27,465 bases of DNA, taken from NCBI GenBank assembly GCA_902464485.1, contig CABQJJ010000017.1, positions 1 through 27,465 of the forward strand, given 5' to 3'. The notes beneath the pieces were generated by a model. The model was given only the letters and a program-made list of their open reading frames with translations. It was not told the origin of the DNA and did not search any database. The position numbers and the translations under genes were made by a program. This DNA comes from an uncultured Collinsella sp. Its GTDB lineage: Bacteria; Actinomycetota; Coriobacteriia; Coriobacteriales; Coriobacteriaceae. Below are positions 22,196-27,465 of the stretch, piece after piece; within the stretch, counting starts at the first letter, position 1, and each line of letters opens with the position of its first letter.

Positions 22196-23231
22196 TTCCG
22201 CCGATCTCGCCTCGTGCGAGTCTGCAGATATTAAACGACGCATCCTCGAGCTCATCGAGGATGCGTCCTCCATTGCGATCTCGGGTCATACTTCTCCCGA
22301 CGGCGACGCCCTGGGTTCCGTGTTGGGTCTGGGCCTTTCGCTCATGAAGGTGTTCCCCGACAAAGATATCGCCCTGCTACTGGCAGACGACGATCCCGTT
22401 CCGCGCATTTACCGCTTTATGGAAGGCGCCGATCGTCTGGTGCCGGCTTCGAGCTTCACGGGCGATCCCGACCTGTTTATCTCGGTGGATGTGCCGGTTG
22501 TCGAGCGTCTGAACAATTCGGCCGACGTGCTCCGCCGCTCCAAACATGTGGTGTGCTTTGACCATCATCCGGCGCGCGAGGAGTTTGCCGAGGTAAGTTT
22601 GAGGCGTGTCGATGCTGCGGCCTGCGCCATGATCATCGACCGCTTTTTGGATGATTGCGGCATTGTCGCGAGCGACAGCATCGCGACCTGCCTTCTGTGC
22701 GGCCTGGTCACCGACACCGGTCGTTTTCAGTATCAGAACGCCGACGCCGCCGCGTTCCATGCGGCTTCGCGCCTGGTGGCGCACGGTGCCGACCCGGCGC
22801 GTGTCGCACTCGAGGTCTATCAGAGCATGCGCGTCGAGTTCTTGCACCTCAAGTCCATCGTCATGGGTCGTATCAAGACGGTCGCGCACGGGCGTGTGGC
22901 GTATAGCTACGCGTACGAAAGCGACCTTAAGGAATGTGGCGTCACCTCGGATGAGTGCGACGGCTTGGTTGATGTGGTGCGCTCGGTGATGGGCGTCGAG
23001 GTCTGCCTGTTCCTTAAGGGCATCGAGGGCGATACCAAGGTGCGCGGCAACCTGCGCTCCAAGGGCGACATGGATGTCTCCGAGATTGCGGCCAACTTTG
23101 GCGGAGGCGGACATCACGCTGCCGCCGGCTTTACCAACAACGGAACGATTTTCGAGACGCTCACCGCGGCACTTCCCATGCTCGCCGAGCTGGTGGGGGA
23201 GGATCCCGCTTCGGTGACCGTCGAGCTCTAA
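22188..23231 (+). CDS. nrnA: DHH-family phosphoesterase, NrnA-like oligoribonuclease/pAp phosphatase
   Basis: 347 residues. NrnA-type enzymes degrade oligoribonucleotides (nanoRNA) and, in many bacteria, dephosphorylate pAp. Metal-binding motifs are clear: SGHTSPDGDALGS from Ser32, with Asp38 and Asp40; the DHH motif at 125-127 in VCFDHHPAR; and GLVTDTGRFQY with the third Asp. The C-terminal DHHA1 domain has FGGGGHHAAAGF, with the glycine run from residue 305. The gene overlaps rbfA by 8 nt and lies before truB, as in many Gram-positive rbfA clusters. The enzyme class is firm. The name nrnA follows family and context, and the substrate was not tested. Confidence 0.88.
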   Translation: MTNSADLASCESADIKRRILELIEDASSIAISGHTSPDGDALGSVLGLGLSLMKVFPDKDIALLLADDDPVPRIYRFMEGADRLVPASSFTGDPDLFISVDVPVVERLNNSADVLRRSKHVVCFDHHPAREEFAEVSLRRVDAAACAMIIDRFLDDCGIVASDSIATCLLCGLVTDTGRFQYQNADAAAFHAASRLVAHGADPARVALEVYQSMRVEFLHLKSIVMGRIKTVAHGRVAYSYAYESDLKECGVTSDECDGLVDVVRSVMGVEVCLFLKGIEGDTKVRGNLRSKGDMDVSEIAANFGGGGHHAAAGFTNNGTIFETLTAALPMLAELVGEDPASVTVEL

Positions 23232-23247
23232 TTTTTTTGGATGGTAC

Positions 23248-24180
23248 ATGGCTCGTCGTACGCCTTCTCAATTGAATATGCTGCTCGCCGTCGATAAGCC
23301 GGTGGGCTGCACGTCCCACGACGTGGTTTCGCAATGCCGACGCGCTCTCCATGAGCGGCGCGTTGGTCATGCCGGCACACTCGATCCCATGGCGTCGGGT
23401 GTCATGGTGGTGGGCGTGGGCCAGGCCACGCGTCTGCTGGGCATGCTTACGCTCGATACCAAAAGTTACGTCGCCGACATCTCGTTTGGTGCCGAGACCA
23501 ATACCGATGATGCGGAAGGCGAGGCTGTCCGTATGGTGGCCATTGCTCCCGAGCTGCGCGATCCAGCCTATGCCCGTGAGCGCTTGAGTGCCATGCTGGG
23601 CCCGCAGATGCAGGTCCCGCCGGCGTTTTCGGCCATTTCGGTCAACGGCGTGCGCGCCTATAAGTCTGCACGTGAGGGCAATGCCGTTGAGTTGCCTGCG
23701 CGCCCGGTCGAGGTTAATTCTGCCGACCTGATCGCCGTGAGTGGCGAGGGCGATTCCTGCATTTGGACCGTTGCCTTCTCGGTGAGCAAGGGCACCTATA
23801 TTCGTGCGCTCGCTCGCGATCTGGGTCGTGCCTGCGACAGTGCCGCGCATATTTCTGCACTGCGCCGTACTGCTTCTGGCGTTGTCTCCATTGGTGTTTG
23901 CCATGCGGTCGAGGAGCTTTCTGCCGAGTCCGCTGCCGGCTTTGCATTGGACCCCATTGCGGCACTCGGTGCCACGCGCGTCGACTTACCAGGTAATCTT
24001 GCCGACGATCTGCTGTGTGGACGTCGTATTCCTATTGATTGCGCGCTCGCCGGCTTCGATGCGTCTAAGGCGCCGTTTGCGCTGGTGCTCGATGACGGGC
24101 TCAAGGCTTTGGCGCGCATCGAGGACGGTCGCTTTGTGATGGAGCACGTCTTTCCGCAGGCAATCGGCGGTGTTCGATGA
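23248..24180 (+). CDS. truB: tRNA pseudouridine(55) synthase
   Basis: 310 residues. TruB makes pseudouridine 55 in the T-loop of tRNA. The catalytic motif HAGTLDPMASGVM holds Asp46. LAVDKPVGCTSHDVV at the N-terminus and the insert and thumb stretch MQVPPAFSAISVNGVRAY follow, then VSKGTYIRALARDLG. The C-terminal PUA-like part is short. GGATGG about 6 nt before the ATG at 23248 is a weak ribosome-binding site. Its TGA overlaps the ribF ATG (ATGATG), a standard truB-ribF pair. Confidence 0.96.
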   Translation: MARRTPSQLNMLLAVDKPVGCTSHDVVSQCRRALHERRVGHAGTLDPMASGVMVVGVGQATRLLGMLTLDTKSYVADISFGAETNTDDAEGEAVRMVAIAPELRDPAYARERLSAMLGPQMQVPPAFSAISVNGVRAYKSAREGNAVELPARPVEVNSADLIAVSGEGDSCIWTVAFSVSKGTYIRALARDLGRACDSAAHISALRRTASGVVSIGVCHAVEELSAESAAGFALDPIAALGATRVDLPGNLADDLLCGRRIPIDCALAGFDASKAPFALVLDDGLKALARIEDGRFVMEHVFPQAIGGVR

Positions 24181-25184
24181 TGCTGGACCCTCGCGAGCTC
24201 GCGCGCACATTTTTTGTGGGCGCGGCGGCGGAGGCCCGCATCGTTTTGGCCGATGCTTTTTATGACTGTAAGTCTATGGGTGCCGCCTCGATTGCCATCG
24301 GTGTGTTCGATGGCGTGCATAGGGGACATCGTGAACTGATCGACGCGGTTATTCGTGATGCGCGTGTCCATGGCAGCAAAGCGGTTGTCGTAACGTTTGA
24401 CCCCGATCCAGATGTTGTGGTGAGCCCTGCGCCCGCTCAAAAATTGATGACGACGGCCGACCGCCTGCATGCCCTGGCTCAGACTGGGGTCGATGCCGTG
24501 GTGGCTGTTCCCTTTTCGCCCGCGGTGGCATCGCTCGACCACGTTGGCTTTCTTGATCTGTTGGCGCATGTTGTCGACATTCGCTCCATTCGCGTTGGGC
24601 GCGACTTTAGGCTGGGCCGCGGGGGCGCCTCGGGCGTTGCCGAGATGCGGGCATGGGGCACTGAGCGCGGTGTTGACGTGTATGGGCACAATCTGCTGTG
24701 CGAGGGGGGCGAGGCTATCTGCGCCACCCGCATTCGACGTGACCTGAGCTTGGGCCACGTGGACCTTGCTGCTGAGCTTCTCGGCCGCCCCTATATGGTG
24801 CGCGGCGGTGTGGTCCGTGGTCGTCATGAGGGCTCCGATATGGGCTTTCCGACGGCAAATCTGCAGGTTCCAAATGGAATCCAGCTTCCTGCCGATGGTG
24901 TGTACGAGGGCTTGGTGCTGGTCGATGACACCGTGTGGCCTGCTGCCGTCAACGTTGGCCTGCCGCCGACGTATGCGAACGATGCGGCGTCGGCACATCT
25001 CGAGGCCAACTTGATTGGTTATACGGGCGATTTGTATGGACGCTCGGTTTCGTTGGCGTTTACTCGTTGGCTGCGCCCTTCGCGCGTGTTTGATTCTTTG
25101 GATGAGTTGATCGCGACTGTCGAGGGTAACATTGACGATATCCGCCATAACTTGGGTGAGCAGGGGGTGAGTATTTGTGATTAG
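24177..25184 (+). CDS. ribF: Bifunctional riboflavin kinase / FAD synthetase
   Basis: 335 residues. RibF phosphorylates riboflavin to FMN and adenylates FMN to FAD. The N-terminal nucleotidyltransferase domain has IAIGVFDGVHRGHRELI, with GVFDGVHRGH at 42-51 (the HxGH-type site), and VVVTFDPDPDVVVSP. The C-terminal riboflavin kinase domain has GSDMGFPTANL at 219-229, with the PTAN metal motif, DGVYEGLVLV, and HLEANLIGYTGDLYGRSVSL. The start overlaps truB by 4 nt; a second ATG at 24180 is possible. The end overlaps the GTG of dnaG. Confidence 0.96.
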   Translation: MMLDPRELARTFFVGAAAEARIVLADAFYDCKSMGAASIAIGVFDGVHRGHRELIDAVIRDARVHGSKAVVVTFDPDPDVVVSPAPAQKLMTTADRLHALAQTGVDAVVAVPFSPAVASLDHVGFLDLLAHVVDIRSIRVGRDFRLGRGGASGVAEMRAWGTERGVDVYGHNLLCEGGEAICATRIRRDLSLGHVDLAAELLGRPYMVRGGVVRGRHEGSDMGFPTANLQVPNGIQLPADGVYEGLVLVDDTVWPAAVNVGLPPTYANDAASAHLEANLIGYTGDLYGRSVSLAFTRWLRPSRVFDSLDELIATVEGNIDDIRHNLGEQGVSICD

Positions 25185-27291
25185 CGACGAGGAAAAAGAC
25201 CAGGTACGCGCTGCATCCGACTTGGTTGCCATTGTGCAGGAGACCGTCGAGCTCAAGCCTCGCGGCCATGAGTTTTGGGGGTGCTGCCCCTTCCACGGCG
25301 AAAAGACGCCTTCGTTCCACATCATTCCCGCCACACAGGTGTGGCACTGTTTTGGCTGCGGTGAGGGCGGCGACGTCTTCACTTACATTATGAAGCGCGA
25401 GAACCTGAGCTTTCCCGAGTCGATCCGCTATCTGGCCGATCGCGCCGGCATTGAGCTTCACGACACCGGCGCCCGTCGTGAGCGCGGCACTAAGCGCGCC
25501 CGCATCTACGACCTGTGCGCCGAGACCGCCCAGTTCTATCACACCATGCTTATGCGCGGTAAGGACAGCCGTCCGCGTGAGTACTTTGCCAGCCGTGGTA
25601 TGGGCGGTGACGTCTGCCGCCGCTATTCGTTGGGCTTTGCGCCGGGCCGCAATATGCTGGTAGCACATCTGTCGCAGAAGGGCTTTACTCCGCAGGAGAT
25701 GATTGACGCCAACGTGGCTGTGAGCCGCGGGCGCGGACAGCTCGCCGATCGTTTTTACGACCGCGTGATGTTTCCCATCTTTGATGAGCAGGGTCACAAC
25801 ATCGCTTTTGGCGGTCGCATTATGGGCGACGGTCAGCCAAAATATCTCAACACCGCCGAGACGAGTGTGTTCCATAAGAAGCGCAACCTTTATGGCTTTA
25901 ACTGGGCCAAGGAGTTTATCGTCGCGCAGGATACCGCCATCGTTGTGGAGGGTTATACCGATTGCATCGCCTGTTGGGAGGCGGGGATTAAAAACGTCGT
26001 GGCTACGTTGGGTACGGCGTTGACGGAACATCACGTGAAGACGCTCACCCGCTTTGCCAAGCGCATTGTCTATATGTTCGATGGCGACGCCGCCGGGCAA
26101 AAGGCAGCCCGCCGTGCAATCCAGTTTATCGAGCAGGACTCGATGGACCTGCGCTGTGTGGTATTACCCGACGGCAATGACCCCATGGAGTTCATCACCG
26201 CGCATGGCGGCGAGGCGTTGCAGGCGCGCATCGACGCGGCCGAACCGCTCATGGACTTTGTGTACCGCTCGCTGCAGGAGTCGAGCGACATCACCACGCC
26301 GGGTGGGCGTGCAAAAGCGCTCGAGGATGCGCTGACGCTCGTCTATCCGCTGCGCGATAGCTACATGATCGATACGTACTTTATCCAGATTGCCGACCTG
26401 TTGGGCTTGGACCTTGAGACCGTGCGCGCGAGCTCGGGCCGCGTGTTTCGCGATGTCGCCAAGCGCGAGGATGCGGAGCGCCGCCGTGAGCAGAATTATG
26501 AGCGCCAGAGGGCGCAGGCCGAGCGCTCCGGAAACGCGGGCGGTCGGGCGTCTGGTTCGCAGGGGGCGCCTCATGGCGCTTGGGCGTCGGGCGCGACGCC
26601 GCCAGTTTCTGCGCCGGTCGAGGAGGAGCCGTACGACTACGTTCCGCTCGATGCCTATGGCGCCGCGCCGGTAGAGGTTGACGACGACCTGCCTCCGATT
26701 GATGTGCCGGCAGGGATGGATGGTGCGATTTCGGTTGCCGATGCTCCGGCCGGCCCCGCAGCTCCGGCGATGCCGATCGTGCTTACCGATCTGGAGCGGA
26801 AGTCCCTGGCGGGGGAGCGCGAGCTGCTGACAATGCTCACCAGCTATCCCGACCTGTTCCGCACGCACGCCGACCGCATCTGCTCGATTGAGTGGGTGGA
26901 CCCCCGTCATGAGTCCATTGCGTGGGCTGTGCTCGCGACGCCGCCGGGCACCGATCCCGCGGCGTGCATGGATGCCGCGCGTGTGGTGTGCCCCGAGGCG
27001 GCTTCGCTCGTCAGTGCCGGGCGCATCTCAGCGACGAGCAAGCACCCCACCGAGACCAACATCGTCTTTATGCTTGATACGCTTGAGCTCTACACCATTA
27101 AGCGCCGCATGCGGGCTGCTCAGGCCAAGCTGCGCCAGGACCATTCGCTCGACGATGACGCGCGCCGCGCATTGACCATGCAGGCCGCGCAGGATTCTTT
27201 GCGTCAGCGTGAGCTCCAGAAGTCGATTGGCGGCGTGGCCGATCCGTTTCGTTTGATTGGTCTGGAAACCGCTGGTACCGATCAGGCCTAG
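25177..27291 (+). CDS. dnaG: DNA primase
   Basis: 704 residues. DnaG makes RNA primers at the replication fork. The CHC2 zinc ribbon binds through Cys37, His40, Cys58 and Cys61 (GCCPFHGEKTPSF, HCFGCGEGGDVF). The RNA polymerase core domain has PRYLNTAETSVFHKKRNLYG-like residues and a TOPRIM domain with EGYTD starting at Glu258 and the metal motif DGDAAG at 302-307. A low-complexity Pro/Ala/Gly-rich and acidic linker (about residues 445-530) precedes the C-terminal helicase-binding region (LTDLERKSLAGERELLTMLTS). That linker is longer than in E. coli. The GTG at 25177 overlaps the ribF stop; the preceding GAGCAGGGGGTGAG serves as ribosome-binding site. The rpoD gene follows after about 110 nt. 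Confidence 0.97.
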   Translation: MISDEEKDQVRAASDLVAIVQETVELKPRGHEFWGCCPFHGEKTPSFHIIPATQVWHCFGCGEGGDVFTYIMKRENLSFPESIRYLADRAGIELHDTGARRERGTKRARIYDLCAETAQFYHTMLMRGKDSRPREYFASRGMGGDVCRRYSLGFAPGRNMLVAHLSQKGFTPQEMIDANVAVSRGRGQLADRFYDRVMFPIFDEQGHNIAFGGRIMGDGQPKYLNTAETSVFHKKRNLYGFNWAKEFIVAQDTAIVVEGYTDCIACWEAGIKNVVATLGTALTEHHVKTLTRFAKRIVYMFDGDAAGQKAARRAIQFIEQDSMDLRCVVLPDGNDPMEFITAHGGEALQARIDAAEPLMDFVYRSLQESSDITTPGGRAKALEDALTLVYPLRDSYMIDTYFIQIADLLGLDLETVRASSGRVFRDVAKREDAERRREQNYERQRAQAERSGNAGGRASGSQGAPHGAWASGATPPVSAPVEEEPYDYVPLDAYGAAPVEVDDDLPPIDVPAGMDGAISVADAPAGPAAPAMPIVLTDLERKSLAGERELLTMLTSYPDLFRTHADRICSIEWVDPRHESIAWAVLATPPGTDPAACMDAARVVCPEAASLVSAGRISATSKHPTETNIVFMLDTLELYTIKRRMRAAQAKLRQDHSLDDDARRALTMQAAQDSLRQRELQKSIGGVADPFRLIGLETAGTDQA

Positions 27292-27401
27292 ATGTTGTGG
27301 TCAACCGGCATTTTGTCTGCTATATCCAGTTTGAATTTTGGGTATAGACGTGTATGTGTGTGCTAAAGTAATGAGTCCTGTGGACTAAGAAGGGAGAATC
27401 T
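27292..27401 (+). promoter_or_regulatory. Intergenic region with possible rpoD promoter
   Basis: No terminator is visible after dnaG. TAAAGT at about 27363-27368 could be a -10 for the next gene and TTGAAT (about 27330) is a -35-like hexamer, but their spacing is not standard, so I place no firm promoter. AAGGGAGA lies about 7 nt before the GTG at 27402. Confidence 0.3.
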
Positions 27402-27465
27402 GTGCCAAATAAGACTGAGAGCACGGGTACTGGGCTGGAATCCTACGTTGCAAAGCTCATGGGCA
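27402..27465 (+). CDS. rpoD: Probable primary sigma factor RpoD, first codons (runs off window)
   Basis: A GTG with a good ribosome-binding site (AAGGGAGA) opens VPNKTESTGTGLESYVAKLM, then continues off the window. dnaG-rpoD is a widespread pair, and the ending SYVAKLMG fits the start of the region 1.1-like segment of sigma factors. Only 21 residues are visible, so the name rests mainly on position. Confidence 0.6.
   Translation, partial: MPNKTESTGTGLESYVAKLMG

Noticed and set aside
1..27465. CRISPR array, tRNA or rRNA genes
   Set aside because: No regularly spaced direct repeats, tRNA cloverleaf or rRNA segments were seen on reading both strands.

Overview
The window looks like chromosomal DNA of a Collinsella-like member of the Coriobacteriia (high-GC Actinomycetota). 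I infer this from the strongly GC-rich codon use of the core genes, the order rimP-nusA-infB-rbfA-nrnA-truB-ribF-dnaG-rpoD without ylxR, and protein sequences of coriobacterial character. Genus level is an inference; no search was run.

Left part (1 to about 9450) is accessory DNA, visibly more AT-rich than the rest and full of broken genes. It holds: the N-terminus of an exported Thr/Ala-rich protein running off the left edge (minus strand); one or two weak small ORFs; an XRE-ImmA/IrrE metallopeptidase gene followed by a frameshifted PIN-domain (DUF4411-like) toxin gene; an internally deleted IS256-family transposase remnant; a complete retron (ncRNA, nucleoside-deoxyribosyltransferase-like effector, reverse transcriptase); and an AAA15-type ATPase plus RloB/TOPRIM-like pair behind a palindromic promoter. 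This reads as a small defence island.

The retron is the main finding. The ncRNA can be read directly from the bases: 13-nt a1 and a2 repeats (4740-4752 and 4897-4909, one G-U wobble), an AGC with the presumed branching guanosine directly after a1, msr stem-loops, and a roughly 31-bp msd hairpin (4825-4894). It sits immediately upstream of an effector resembling that of Retron-Eco1 (Ec86), overlapped by an RT gene with a YSDD active site. Layout and effector match type II-A retrons.

Middle part (9450 to 13600): a dead NAD-dependent epimerase pseudogene (in-frame stop plus frameshift), a Cys/Met-type PLP-fold protein that seems to lack the catalytic lysine, a divergent ModE/LysR-like small regulator, and guaB (IMP dehydrogenase) with a clear terminator. 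Between guaB and leuS lies a 118-nt nested palindrome with perfect 29-bp outer arms.

Right part (13600 to the end) is core: leuS, a convergent lipoprotein gene, then a translation/ribosome-maturation cluster. It begins with a good promoter and a terminator-like leader hairpin before rimP, continues through nusA (with an extra C-terminal Cys3His zinc-like motif), infB, rbfA, nrnA-like DHH phosphoesterase, truB, ribF and dnaG with frequent start/stop overlaps, and ends in the first codons of a probable rpoD. The cluster links translation initiation, ribosome maturation, tRNA pseudouridylation, flavin cofactor synthesis, primer synthesis and the primary sigma factor.
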